37,791 bases of DNA. It comes from a virus. Positions 1-8,891 of this stretch are shown piece after piece. The translations under genes and the position numbers were made by a program. The DNA lies in the IMG/VR virus record IMGVR_UViG_3300047470_000134, positions 1-37,791 of that record; one strand, given 5' to 3'. Under the pieces are notes generated by a model. That model was not told where the DNA came from, did not search any database, and worked only from the letters and a program-made list of their open reading frames with translations. Position 1 is the stretch's first letter. Every line of letters begins with the position of its first letter.

Positions 1-127
1 CTCAGCACGCTCGATATCGTCAAGGATGCGGCGGATTTCCTGTTGTGCAGCCTGAGCCATGGTCAGTTGGGTGTTGGCTTCGGCCACGCCGGCAGCGAGT
101 GGCTTTTTCTCGAACCCCTGAATAATA
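1..127. repeat. terminal redundancy, left copy
   Basis: These 127 bases are identical to the last 127 bases of the window. The exact length and lack of mismatches fit the overlap left when an assembler closes a circular contig, so the unit genome is 37,664 bp. A true packaged direct terminal repeat is possible, but the repeat lies inside a virion coding sequence, which makes an assembly overlap more likely. Confidence 0.95.
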
Positions 128-1530
128 GAATCAGCACGCTGGTCCACACGCTCTTGGAAGCGCTCAGGCACATCACCCCGGCTCAAGGTGTTCAGGTCAG
201 CGCGGGCTTGCTCGGCAGTGCGATTGCCATCAAGGCGTTCGGTCAGCGCGGATTGCCGGTCGGCCAGATCAAGGCGTTCGGTCTCGATGGCCTCACGCGC
301 CGAGGCCTCGGCCTGCTTGCGGCTCTGGCCCTGCTGCTGGAATTCCTTTGCTCGAGCACGGAAGGTTTCGTCCAACCCTTCAAGGCTGCGGGCTACAGCG
401 GCCAGTTCGACTTTGACATCCTTCACGTTGGGCAGAATACCCGCGGCTTCCTGCTCGAGCTGCGTGCGTAACGCAGGCTCCAAGTCCTGCTTGGCCGTGG
501 CCAGCGCAACGTCACGTGGTGGAGCAATGACCGAGGGTGCCTCGGCAGTCCGCATGAATTCAGCAGAATGGATGCTCTCCGGCAGCACTACCGGTTCCCC
601 GCGCGCGAGCTGGGCCATGGCGGTACGGATTGCGTCCTGGTGTGCAACGGCAGACTTGGGATTGATCGGTGCACCTGGTGCGGTACCGACATCGGCGTGC
701 TGGTAGGTACGTTCGGCCAGTGCTGCGTCGACCTGCTCAGTGGTGGGACGGCGCATCCCGGCCCGGCCGATGCCGAAGAAGGCCGCGCCAAGGATCACAT
801 CAGTCGCAATGGCTGTGCCGTCCATGGCGTGATACTGGGCGGCCTGCGCGTGATAACCGCCACTCTCCAGCAGCGCTGCCGTTGCCCCTCGCCCTGCCAT
901 GCCCAGCCCAACGTTCGCTCCCACAGCGATTGCAGCGTCACCGAGCACTGGCTTGACGAACCGCGCCGCCGGCATCAATGCACCAAGACCAGTAGTCGTG
1001 GCATCGATCAGGCCCTTGTAGGTGGCGGTGGTTTCATCCAGACCTTCGGCCATGCCGACCTGCTTACTCGAGTAACCAGCAGGACCACCAGCAGCAACGG
1101 CACCGCCCACAGGGCCGCCGAGGACAGTACCCACCACCGTGCGCGGCAACACAGCAGCAGCTTCACCAAGGATCTGTCCCACAACACCGACCTCAGTTGG
1201 GTCTGGGCGCAGGTCCATCACCTCCTTGGCCGTGCCCTGCCCCAGCGTCTCTTGGCTCGTTCGCTCGGCGCTGGTCACATCAGGCGTACCGCCGAACTTA
1301 GGTTCCGGCAGCAATGCACTGGCGGCCAGATCAAGGCCGCCTTGCCACAGGGAGCTGAAACCCGACTCAACAGCGGAGCCGGCTTCAAGCCCACCGCGCA
1401 GCAGGTTGGGGCCCAGAGTGTCGAGCGCCCCAGTGAAGGCGCCGGGCTTGAGCTTTTCCTCAGTCCGGCCAAGACGCTGATCTTGGCTCGCCGCTTCGTT
1501 GTCTTCGACCAATCCGTCTAGCCAGCTCAT
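1..1530 (-). CDS. internal virion (ejection) protein C, N-terminal part, runs off the window edge
   Basis: The frame starts at an ATG at 1530 that overlaps the stop of the upstream 673-residue gene (ATGA). It stays open for 510 codons to base 1 and continues at 37664 down to a TAG at 37269, giving 641 residues. The N-terminal half has several Gly/Ala-rich hydrophobic stretches (about residues 110-150 and 175-260), as expected for a protein that enters or crosses a membrane. The second half is charged, Gln/Glu/Arg-rich and probably coiled coil. Its place after gp14- and gp15-like genes suggests an ejectosome protein in the gp16 position. I see no clear lytic transglycosylase motif. Function is inferred mainly from position. 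Confidence 0.75.
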   Translation of the reverse strand, partial: MSWLDGLVEDNEAASQDQRLGRTEEKLKPGAFTGALDTLGPNLLRGGLEAGSAVESGFSSLWQGGLDLAASALLPEPKFGGTPDVTSAERTSQETLGQGTAKEVMDLRPDPTEVGVVGQILGEAAAVLPRTVVGTVLGGPVGGAVAAGGPAGYSSKQVGMAEGLDETTATYKGLIDATTTGLGALMPAARFVKPVLGDAAIAVGANVGLGMAGRGATAALLESGGYHAQAAQYHAMDGTAIATDVILGAAFFGIGRAGMRRPTTEQVDAALAERTYQHADVGTAPGAPINPKSAVAHQDAIRTAMAQLARGEPVVLPESIHSAEFMRTAEAPSVIAPPRDVALATAKQDLEPALRTQLEQEAAGILPNVKDVKVELAAVARSLEGLDETFRARAKEFQQQGQSRKQAEASAREAIETERLDLADRQSALTERLDGNRTAEQARADLNTLSRGDVPERFQERVDQRADSIIQGFEKKPLAAGVAEANTQLTMAQAAQQEIRRILDDIERAE

Positions 1531-3548
1531 TTGACTTTCACCACCATAGGTTCTTTGGTCGTCGGATCGATCTGCACCCGGCCAGCGTTGAGCAGGTAAT
1601 ACGATCCCTCTTTGCCCGGTACCGGCGACAGCGGCATGTCTTCGAGCTGGCCCACAGGAAAGTTGCTGCGCTCGGCCATGCCCTGCAATTCGATATCGAC
1701 GACCTTGTTGAACATCTTGTCGCTCATGCCGTAAGGCTTGATGACCTTCGCCCCGCCCCGTTCGCTGATACCACCAGTGGCCAGGTTGACCGCCTGCTCG
1801 GCAAGGTCGCTGTCAATCTCGGGTTGGGCGCCGTCGTGCTTCACGCCCTTGGGCCCAGACATGCCGGCGTACAACGATTTGAATGCCAGATAGGCCTGTT
1901 CACGCTGCGGAGTTCCCGGCACCAGTGAATTGCCGACGTGTTCGTCAAAGGCTTCGCGGAACATGGTGTCTTTCGGCATCGGGGTTGATTTGTCGGTAAG
2001 CACCTTGGCCCCGGCCAGCAGGGTTTGGGGAACGTTGGTGCCGTCCGGGCCCTTGAGGTTGCGGAACTGCGCCATACCGGCCAGCACGGTGATGGGCTGA
2101 TCGGCAGCCAGCGGCTTGATGGCGGCGGCATAGTCAGCGCCAGAGGGAGACGCCGCCGCGATAGCGCCCAGCAATTGCAACCTGGTGCCATCGTCAGCCT
2201 GCGCCAGTACAGCCGACAGCAGCTGCTGTTCTTCGGGCTTAAACGGATTACGCGTCACCTCAGGGCCGTATGCACTACGCACCGAGTTGACCACGTCGAA
2301 GCGGTGGGCAATCTGCGCACCCAGCTTGGCCTTGCCTTCTGGCGTGGTGATGCCAGACACGTCCAGCGGTTCGACATCTTCACCGGTTCGCATGGCATTG
2401 AAGGTCAGCGGGTTGTCGCGCATCAGTTTGGTGTTGTTGTCGATGGCGGTTTGCAGCCGACTGATGTTGGCCTGCTCGGTGACGCTGGCACCGTTTTTGG
2501 CCATATCAAAACGCTTCTGATCAACGTAATGCTGCTGGGCCGCGATGGGCTGGCGCAACAGCGTCTGAACCTCATTCATCTCACCAATGCGGGAGTTGTA
2601 TTCGCCGGCCATGGACGTACCCGACAACGCCACTTTCCAGCGCTGCTGGTCTGCTGGGGTTGGCGGAACACCGGTGGCGGCCTGCCTATCCATCTGGTCA
2701 AGCACCCGCTCGGCCTTCATTTCGCGCATTTCGGCCTGACGCTGCTGGTGTTCCTTCACCTGGAAGATGCGGCCGCTCACGGTGTTGAGCAGCTGGTTGC
2801 GCTTTTCCGGGTCAAGCTTATTGGCGTAGAAACCATCTGCAGATGTCAGGTCGTTCTCAACTTTTTGCAGGCTACCCAGGCTTTCACGCGCCTCGATCAC
2901 GCGTTGAGTAGCGTGGGTTGACCAGTTGTTGTCCTTGAATTCCTGCTTCTTGTTTGTCCAAGCCTCACCGAAGGCCAGGTGCCCTGCGACATCGATGTCC
3001 TCGGCATCCATGCGGGCATTGATCTGTTCGACGTTGGCACCGGGCATGGCAGCGTCTTTGCCCAGCATATCCATGCGCGAGGTCAGATCGCTCTGGGCCG
3101 ACGCAATACGCCCCTTGGCAGAGGCCTCACGCACACGGTCAAGCCCGCCGAGCTGCATGCGCTTGAGCGAGTTCCCGATTTCCCCTTGCTGGGCCTCGTC
3201 AAGCCCAGGTGTTTCCAATGCCGGCAGCTTCGACACGGCCGCGTTGAAGGCCTCCTCCGACTTGTCATAGCTGAGCTTGCCGGTGCGCATCTGCTCATCA
3301 AGGTCGGTCGCAATGGTCTTGATCTGCGACTCACGATCGATCAACGCATTGCTGGCTTTAACCCGCGACAGCGCCTGATTTTCTTTGGTTTGCTGATCCA
3401 GAATGTTGAGCGCGGCATTCTGGATGGTGCCGGCCGTTTGCTGCGCTATCTGGTTTTGCGCACGGGTATCCACGGGCATGACGCGGTTTTGCACGACCTC
3501 CTGTTGCACCGCCACCCGATTAAAGTTGCCCAGTGGAATCTGTGCCAT
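1527..3548 (-). CDS. internal virion protein B (gp15-like position)
   Basis: A 673-residue, mostly alpha-helical, Gln/Ala-rich protein without signal peptide or membrane segment. It sits between the 168-residue gp14-like protein and the 641-residue protein, as gp15 does in T7-type phages. It probably forms part of the internal core that is ejected to make the DNA channel through the cell envelope. A strong ribosome site (AGGAGGT) lies before the ATG at 3548, which overlaps the previous stop by one base. The downstream gene starts in the stop codon (ATGA). Assignment rests on order, size and composition; no enzyme motif is visible. Confidence 0.7.
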   Translation of the reverse strand: MAQIPLGNFNRVAVQQEVVQNRVMPVDTRAQNQIAQQTAGTIQNAALNILDQQTKENQALSRVKASNALIDRESQIKTIATDLDEQMRTGKLSYDKSEEAFNAAVSKLPALETPGLDEAQQGEIGNSLKRMQLGGLDRVREASAKGRIASAQSDLTSRMDMLGKDAAMPGANVEQINARMDAEDIDVAGHLAFGEAWTNKKQEFKDNNWSTHATQRVIEARESLGSLQKVENDLTSADGFYANKLDPEKRNQLLNTVSGRIFQVKEHQQRQAEMREMKAERVLDQMDRQAATGVPPTPADQQRWKVALSGTSMAGEYNSRIGEMNEVQTLLRQPIAAQQHYVDQKRFDMAKNGASVTEQANISRLQTAIDNNTKLMRDNPLTFNAMRTGEDVEPLDVSGITTPEGKAKLGAQIAHRFDVVNSVRSAYGPEVTRNPFKPEEQQLLSAVLAQADDGTRLQLLGAIAAASPSGADYAAAIKPLAADQPITVLAGMAQFRNLKGPDGTNVPQTLLAGAKVLTDKSTPMPKDTMFREAFDEHVGNSLVPGTPQREQAYLAFKSLYAGMSGPKGVKHDGAQPEIDSDLAEQAVNLATGGISERGGAKVIKPYGMSDKMFNKVVDIELQGMAERSNFPVGQLEDMPLSPVPGKEGSYYLLNAGRVQIDPTTKEPMVVKVK

Positions 3549-4054
3549 CAGGTGTTACCTCCTGCTTTTGGGGCTGTTCCGTTGGCCGAAGCCTTCCACG
3601 ACATCCCGGCCTGTGCACCAGATTGCAATACGGTGCCAATGGCCTGTGAGTACCCGGCAGCCTTTGCCTGTTGACCGGCCAACTTGTAATTGCTCGCATC
3701 GGTATTCAGCCTGCCGGCCTGATTGCGGCCATTGAAGATGGTCAACGCCGCGTCTTCTTCGGCATTGCTGGTGATCTCCTCGTTGATGTTGATCGCCGTG
3801 CCCTCCCCGACCTCAACCCCAGATGCGGCAAGCGCGGCATTCGCCTCACTGGCCTGATTGCGACCCATGCGCCTGATCCGATCCGCCTGCACCACGGCGG
3901 CACTGGCGGCAGTATCTGCGTCCGCCTGGGCCTGATCGCTTTGCGCCTCGGCATTAAGGTTTGCCTGTTTGCCAGACTGGATGGATGAGTAGGCGGAATA
4001 AGCCGTCGCACCTGCCACCAGGGCGTAAGCGGCCATTGCTGCTGTAACTGCCAT
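3548..4054 (-). CDS. internal virion protein A (gp14-like)
   Basis: A 168-residue protein with an N-terminal hydrophobic Ala/Val/Tyr-rich segment (residues 2-27) followed by a Gln/Ala/Asp-rich helical region and a Gly/Asn-rich tail. This layout is typical of the small gp14-like internal virion protein, which is thought to insert in the outer membrane during ejection. A GGAG ribosome site precedes the ATG at 4054. It is coupled to the downstream 673-residue gene by a one-base overlap. Neighbouring tail-tube and ejection genes support the role. Confidence 0.7.
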   Translation of the reverse strand: MAVTAAMAAYALVAGATAYSAYSSIQSGKQANLNAEAQSDQAQADADTAASAAVVQADRIRRMGRNQASEANAALAASGVEVGEGTAININEEITSNAEEDAALTIFNGRNQAGRLNTDASNYKLAGQQAKAAGYSQAIGTVLQSGAQAGMSWKASANGTAPKAGGNT

Positions 4055-4055
4055 A

Positions 4056-4499
4056 TCAGAGCTCCATCATCATGAGCGGGCCGAAGTGATTGAGACCGCA
4101 AGCCTGGTACAGCTTGACGGTCCCCTCGACGTGTATGCCGGTGCCAATACCCATGTGCAGCTGCTTGGCTCCCTTGATCCGCCCCCACTCCTTGAGCGTA
4201 TTGACCAGGCGCATAGCCGTGATGCCGCTGCGGCGAGCAGGGTCGATAAAGATCGAGTAGTCAAAGACGATCAGGTCATTGCTGAACCACTGATCTGTAA
4301 TGCCGGCAGCCACCCCACCAACCACTTCACCGCCAACCTCTGCCACAAAAACAACACCGAGTCCGTCGATCAACTCACGCATGAAGTTTCCGGTCTTTTC
4401 TGCGTCAAACGCCATCTTCGAATAGTTGCTCGTCGCGTGCAGAAGGATGGCCAGCTCGACGAGGCGTGGGACATCCGAATGTGTGGCAGGCCTGATCAT
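4056..4499 (-). CDS. GNAT-family N-acetyltransferase
   Basis: A 147-residue protein with the GNAT fold order: N-terminal MIRPATHSDVPRLVEL helix region, central strands reading VVFVAEVGGEVVGGVAAG, an acetyl-CoA loop region around FIDPARRSGITAMRL (the RxxGxxxxL form of motif A) and a C-terminal GTVKLYQACGL segment (motif B-like). It would transfer an acetyl group to an amine; the substrate is unknown. It lies between tail tubular protein B and the first internal protein, cotranscribed with virion genes. The start at 4499 has a GAGGT site. Whether it modifies a virion or host protein cannot be told. Confidence 0.8.
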   Translation of the reverse strand: MIRPATHSDVPRLVELAILLHATSNYSKMAFDAEKTGNFMRELIDGLGVVFVAEVGGEVVGGVAAGITDQWFSNDLIVFDYSIFIDPARRSGITAMRLVNTLKEWGRIKGAKQLHMGIGTGIHVEGTVKLYQACGLNHFGPLMMMEL

Positions 4500-4507
4500 G
4501 GGAAACC

Positions 4508-6658
4508 TCAGTCGTTGATCGTAATTTTTTTGATGACGCTGAGCAGATGGAACGGCAGCGGCTGGTCTTGCTCGATCACCAGCGAGGCTTGCCCACGCTC
4601 CCACCCGAGGTTCTCCAAGCGGTGTTCCCCCGTGAACAACTTGGGTGGCTCGTCGAGTACCTGTTTGCCCAGGTTGCGGAAGGCGATGGTCTGGCCATTG
4701 ATCTTGCAGCCGATGGTTTCCAGGAAGCGCAACGTGATCTCGCCAATGCGCATGCTGTTGCCTTGTGCGCTGCCGGTGCTGCCGGCGACTTCAGGGGTCA
4801 GGGTCTTGATAAGGGTCTTGAAGTTGAGGCCAATCTGTACGGCGAACGCAGCGCGCGGGAGCGTGATTTGCCCACCAACAACGGTCTGCTGCTGCATGAC
4901 CACGCCGTCGGCGACCACATCCACCAGCTTTCCTTCCAGATGGCCGAGGCCTGCCCAGACGGTGGCACCGCCAACGCTGGTTGCATTGACGCCAGAATCG
5001 ACACGCACACCAACGGCAAAGCGCTCGATGTAGCGCACGTTCTGGCCGTTGATGGTGCGGCGAACCACCACCCACACCTGGTCGCCGTCTTCCGTGGGGA
5101 TGGATGCGGCGGACTCGTAAGCACCATCAGTGGTCTGTCTGGCCCAGCCAATAACGTCCTGGTCACGATCCACGGTCATGGTCGCCATAACGCCGTCCGC
5201 ACGAACCATGAACAAAATGGACTCGGGCTCTTGCTGGTAGGCCATGTCGATGATGCCGGACTTGGTGGCGTGCTCGGACAACACGGACATGTCAGGCGAG
5301 CCGAACGTGTCTGAGTCGTACTTGTAGGCCATGGCGCGCAGCTTGCGGTTGGCGCGCTGGATGAAATACAGCTCGTTGCCGATGCGCACCGGGCGCACCT
5401 TGTTGCAGCCGTACACCGATGGGTTCTTGGCGCGAATGTTGGTCGGGGTGATGGCCTTCTCGACGCCGCCGCTTACCGTGAACTCGCCGCCGTAGGTCAA
5501 CGGGACCAGGGCATTGATCTGCCCGATGTGCATTATGGGATTGATCTGGTCAGACGACAGGTTGTAGGAAATGGCATCGTCGTCCTTGGTACCCAGCTCG
5601 AAATTCAGGTACTCACCAGTTCGCGATTCCCAGATGGTTTGCGGGAAGTTAGGCGAACCGCCCAGGGCAAGACGCTGCTCGTACAGCGTGCCAGCGCCCG
5701 GGTAACCGTCAATGTCGTTCCACACCGAGGCCTCAAGCGACCAGGCGTTAGCCGGCGATGCAACTACTGATGTCGGCGCCGACCGGATGATTCCCGATAC
5801 CACTGTAGTGCTGGTGAAGATGCTGATCTCCAGCAGCCCACCGTTGATCTTGACGAACTTACCGACGTCGTTGGTGCGCCACCCAGCAGCGCCCAAGGTC
5901 ATCGTCACGACACCGCCCACAGGAGTGAATGCGCTGAGAGTGTTGGTGGTCTGTGGCGATCCTTTCAAGGACCAGTTAGGGCGAGTGGTAGAACTGAACG
6001 CGTTGACTACATCAACGGTGGCCACAGTGGCGCTGGTAACGCCAGTGATCTTGGCTACACCGCCGCCTGACCAGATTTCGCGCCCCACATCAGCTGCCAG
6101 AAACGCAGCCTCTGCGGCTGTCACTGTTCGGCCAGCCCCAACAGTCGGGTCGTTGATGGTGAACAACGTCAGGAAGTCGATGCCCTTTTCATCAAAGGGC
6201 TTGGTCACGAACGGAGCCGGTGCCAGGGACCATTCGGTGTTGGTGATCCTGCGCAGCCTACCCACCGGCACCCTGTTGTGGAAGATGAACATGGTGTCAG
6301 CGCCCTGCACGTAGTCCATGTGATCAAGGATGGTGTGCGCGTAGGGGCTGACCAGTTCAACGCCGCTGTAGGTGCCGTCAGGGAAGTGGATTCGGACATA
6401 CAGGTCGCCGAACTCAACCATATAGGCCTGAGATGCGTTGAATACGTAGGGGATCAAGCGCGTTTTCTTATCGGCGTACTTGGTTGGCGAGCACATCAAC
6501 GTGCCGTCGCGGCGGACTGCTCCACCGTGAATGACCGGCCAAGCGTTCTCTATAATCTCGGCGCCGTTCTGGTACCGGGCGATATCGGTACGTCCGAGCA
6601 TGCGCGGGGAGACTTCGCCCGCGGTGAAGTTCGTTTGGTTCAGCGTCACGCGAGGCAT
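4508..6658 (-). CDS. tail tubular protein B (T7 gp12-like)
   Basis: A 716-residue protein opening with MPRVTLNQTNFTAGEVSPRM, a start characteristic of the gp12-like tail nozzle proteins of podophages. The body is beta-rich with many Val/Thr/Gly runs and no membrane segment. It follows tail tubular protein A directly, with a one-base stop/start overlap, matching gene order 11-12 of T7. It should form the distal stubby tail tube. Family size (about 700-800 residues) fits. Confidence 0.85.
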   Translation of the reverse strand: MPRVTLNQTNFTAGEVSPRMLGRTDIARYQNGAEIIENAWPVIHGGAVRRDGTLMCSPTKYADKKTRLIPYVFNASQAYMVEFGDLYVRIHFPDGTYSGVELVSPYAHTILDHMDYVQGADTMFIFHNRVPVGRLRRITNTEWSLAPAPFVTKPFDEKGIDFLTLFTINDPTVGAGRTVTAAEAAFLAADVGREIWSGGGVAKITGVTSATVATVDVVNAFSSTTRPNWSLKGSPQTTNTLSAFTPVGGVVTMTLGAAGWRTNDVGKFVKINGGLLEISIFTSTTVVSGIIRSAPTSVVASPANAWSLEASVWNDIDGYPGAGTLYEQRLALGGSPNFPQTIWESRTGEYLNFELGTKDDDAISYNLSSDQINPIMHIGQINALVPLTYGGEFTVSGGVEKAITPTNIRAKNPSVYGCNKVRPVRIGNELYFIQRANRKLRAMAYKYDSDTFGSPDMSVLSEHATKSGIIDMAYQQEPESILFMVRADGVMATMTVDRDQDVIGWARQTTDGAYESAASIPTEDGDQVWVVVRRTINGQNVRYIERFAVGVRVDSGVNATSVGGATVWAGLGHLEGKLVDVVADGVVMQQQTVVGGQITLPRAAFAVQIGLNFKTLIKTLTPEVAGSTGSAQGNSMRIGEITLRFLETIGCKINGQTIAFRNLGKQVLDEPPKLFTGEHRLENLGWERGQASLVIEQDQPLPFHLLSVIKKITIND

Positions 6659-7245
6659 TATCCATGCGCTCCAAACCGGGCTGCGTACAGACGTTCATCA
6701 CCCAGGGTCTGCGGTGGGTCTTCCTGGCCGTCGACAGCGCGAGCCTTGCGCAGCATCAGTTCAAGCTTCTGTTCTTCCCCCGCCTGCTTCGCTGTCGACT
6801 GAGTGATTGGGTAAGCAAGCGCAGCGCACATGGCCTGAGTCACCACGGCCACAAGGCTGGAATCCCATGTGGTTTCGACTTCATTGCGGAACACGTAGCG
6901 CAGTTCCAGCACCGTGGTGTCGGCCTGAATGGATCGACCTTCGACCAGGTAATCTATCTGGCAACCGCTTGCGCCGACCTCCAGCACGCGCATGAAGTCG
7001 GCCGGCAGCTCGAATGACTGCTGATACCCGAACGCTGGCGCAGCGGCATCAGGCGCCAATACCACCCGCTTGATAGCGCAGTTCCATGGATGCGAGCGCA
7101 GCATGTCGTCACGCACGGTCGGGTACAGGTTGGCGCACAACTTTGCCCGGTCCAGGTTCAGCTCGTCGCCGAAGTCGTTGATGGTCTGCGAGCCCAACAG
7201 CAGCAGCGCGTTGGAGCAAATCGAAACCCCGGTTGCCGTGGCCAT
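6658..7245 (-). CDS. tail tubular protein A (T7 gp11-like)
   Basis: A 195-residue protein with the typical opening of gp11-like adaptor proteins: ICSNALLLLGSQTINDFGDE, then DRAKLCANLYPTVRDDMLRSHPW. It forms the ring between portal and nozzle. The longer open frame up to 7383 is not needed, because a strong GGAGG ribosome site precedes the ATG at 7245 and a terminator hairpin lies just upstream. The end overlaps tail tubular protein B by one base. Confidence 0.88.
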   Translation of the reverse strand: MATATGVSICSNALLLLGSQTINDFGDELNLDRAKLCANLYPTVRDDMLRSHPWNCAIKRVVLAPDAAAPAFGYQQSFELPADFMRVLEVGASGCQIDYLVEGRSIQADTTVLELRYVFRNEVETTWDSSLVAVVTQAMCAALAYPITQSTAKQAGEEQKLELMLRKARAVDGQEDPPQTLGDERLYAARFGAHG

Positions 7246-7262
7246 GGTCAAAACCTCCAGAT

Positions 7263-7289
7263 AAAAAGACCGGGGCACGCGGCCCCGGT
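7263..7289 (-). terminator. intrinsic terminator between head and tail genes
   Basis: Read on the minus strand it is an eight-pair stem, ACCGGGGC / GCCCCGGT, with loop CGCGT, followed by CTTTTTAT. It lies between the small head protein gene and tail tubular A. It probably trims or attenuates late transcripts so that capsid genes are expressed more than the tail genes below. Confidence 0.85.
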
Positions 7290-7321
7290 TGGTTACTTGC
7301 CTGCCTTGGCAGCCTGATGGA

Positions 7322-7783
7322 TCAGTTTTGGCCGGCGTAGAACGCCACCAGCGTGAGCACTTGACCGGCCAGCAATGCAGCACCAGCTACTACCGAGCGC
7401 AGCTCACTGGTATCAGTCGCATCCCCCGGCTTGACCACCGTCACTTCGGCCAGCGCGCCGTTGGCGAACTGGGCCTCGGCTGGCAGCTTCGCAGCGGTAG
7501 CAGCAGACGAAGCGGCCATGTAGCGCGCCGGCGCGACTGCATCGCCCAAGTTGATGGTCGAGGACGCAGTGCCAGCTGCACAGAAAATGGCGGTGCCAGG
7601 CATCAGGCGTGCGCCCAAGGGCAAGTAGCCCCAAGAGATGATGTCGGCAATCGCCACGCCGCCGGCTGGAACGGTGTAGGTGCTGATGAACGCCTGGATG
7701 TCCGCGCCTTGCAGGTTCGGTTTGACCAGGGTTTGCGGGTAAGCCACACGGGCTGCCGCGAGCGATGCGAGAACTGTTGCCAT
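7322..7783 (-). CDS. small head/structural protein downstream of the capsid gene
   Basis: A 153-residue protein rich in Ala, Val and Thr, with beta-strand-like alternation, lying between the major capsid gene and tail tubular A. An AGGAG ribosome site precedes the ATG at 7783. Small proteins at this place in related podophages are virion components, possibly capsid decoration. No motif is recognised. High expression is implied by the position just after the capsid gene and before a strong terminator. Confidence 0.65.
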   Translation of the reverse strand: MATVLASLAAARVAYPQTLVKPNLQGADIQAFISTYTVPAGGVAIADIISWGYLPLGARLMPGTAIFCAAGTASSTINLGDAVAPARYMAASSAATAAKLPAEAQFANGALAEVTVVKPGDATDTSELRSVVAGAALLAGQVLTLVAFYAGQN

Positions 7784-7828
7784 GATTGAGCTCCTGAACT
7801 GTGGGGAAGAAGGCGAAGCGAACGACCC

Positions 7829-8692
7829 TTACGGATCGTTGGCCGCGATTTCCACGACTTTTTCTTCTTCAACCCGCACAGCGCCAATGGACATCTTGGC
7901 GTAGATACGAACGTTGAAACCCTTGCCGGCGTCCTTACCCACTTCGGTCATGATCTCCGCACCCTTACCCAGCGTGACGCCGGACTTGGCGTAGGCGTAG
8001 GCAAAGCGAGTTGCACCAGACTTCGGCAGACGCTCAGACGGAATCCAGTTGAAGCCCATCCACTTGCCTTTGAGCGTGCCGCTCTGGAGCATCTGCGCGG
8101 CCAGAAAGTCGGCCGACGTCAGCGTGGTATCAGCCAGGATGTCGTTCAGGGCCTGCGCGTGGTAGACCATGTACAGCTCTTCACCGGCCTCCTCGTCCGC
8201 TTCGTTAAGGCGGAACATCTTTTTCGCCTGGATGATTTTGGTCTTGGTCAGACCGGTGCCGCCCACAGCAATTTTCTGCGAGGCCGGCAGGATGATGCCG
8301 CCGGTGGTGGCGCGGGAGCTGCTACCCAGCGCGCTGATAATCACGTCGTCCTTGGCGCGGTTCAGCGAGGCAATCATGGCCTTGACGTACTCCGACGTCG
8401 GGTCGACCAGCATGCGGATCTTGTCCTGGTCATCGACCATGTCGCCGTCTTCCCAGTCGTAGAGGTCCACGAACCGGGTGCTGTGCGGTTGATCGTTGAT
8501 CGGGGTGTCACCGTGGCGCTGGGTGCGGCGGGTCGCGGTACGCTGGCCCAGACGGTTGACCGACTTCGACATGCCGACGATGTTCGGCTCGATCGTTACT
8601 GTCGGCTCCAGGCGGGAAATGGCTTGTTGCGCGAGGTGCATGAAGTTGTCAGCGAACTGCTGGACAAACGCCTCGGTGATTTGCTGGGACAT
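7829..8692 (-). CDS. major capsid protein
   Basis: A 287-residue protein, preceded by scaffold and portal genes and followed by tail genes, so its place is that of the main head protein. Segments such as DLYDWEDGDMVDDQDKIRML and AKDDVIISALGSSSRATTGG resemble major capsid proteins of podophages related to Bordetella phage BPP-1. The start at 8692 has a GGAG site; the open frame extends to 8827 but that extension has no ribosome site. A 199-base gap upstream holds one of the five repeated hairpin elements. Confidence 0.85.
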   Translation of the reverse strand: MSQQITEAFVQQFADNFMHLAQQAISRLEPTVTIEPNIVGMSKSVNRLGQRTATRRTQRHGDTPINDQPHSTRFVDLYDWEDGDMVDDQDKIRMLVDPTSEYVKAMIASLNRAKDDVIISALGSSSRATTGGIILPASQKIAVGGTGLTKTKIIQAKKMFRLNEADEEAGEELYMVYHAQALNDILADTTLTSADFLAAQMLQSGTLKGKWMGFNWIPSERLPKSGATRFAYAYAKSGVTLGKGAEIMTEVGKDAGKGFNVRIYAKMSIGAVRVEEEKVVEIAANDP

Positions 8693-8862
8693 ACGATGCA
8701 CTCCAATGCAGATAAGGGGGTTGCCTGCCGGGTGTCCGATTGCTCGGGCCGGGGTTCCTGGCGTGCATCGGCTTTGCTGCGCCTCGGGGCTATCCGGGTA
8801 TCTGCGTGCCATCGCAGGCCGGCCCATTGCTGGGATGCCTGCGATGTTTGTGCATGGAGGGT

Positions 8863-8880
8863 GTCGGTTTCCCGACTATT
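8863..8880 (-). repeat. late-unit hairpin element, copy 1 (before major capsid gene)
   Basis: Plus-strand sequence GTCGGTTTCCCGACTATT; on the late-transcript strand it reads AATAGTCGGGAAACCGAC, a five-pair stem with a GAAA loop. It starts about 10 bases after the scaffold stop and lies 170 bases before the capsid ATG. Four more copies with the same orientation occur at 12507, 13709, 32332 and 36805. Function unknown. Confidence 0.9.
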
Positions 8881-8891
8881 TGCGGCGGTGA

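Noticed and set aside
568-1521. Long plus-strand open frame of 317 codons
   Set aside because: It mirrors the internal virion protein C gene on the minus strand, has an unnatural His/Arg/Cys-rich composition and no ribosome site.
7290-7324. Possible -1 frameshift extension of the small head protein
   Set aside because: The -1 frame past the stop would add a short tail ending AAKAGK, but the bases before the stop (C CAA AAC) are not a proper slippery heptamer and no stimulating structure was found apart from the terminator.
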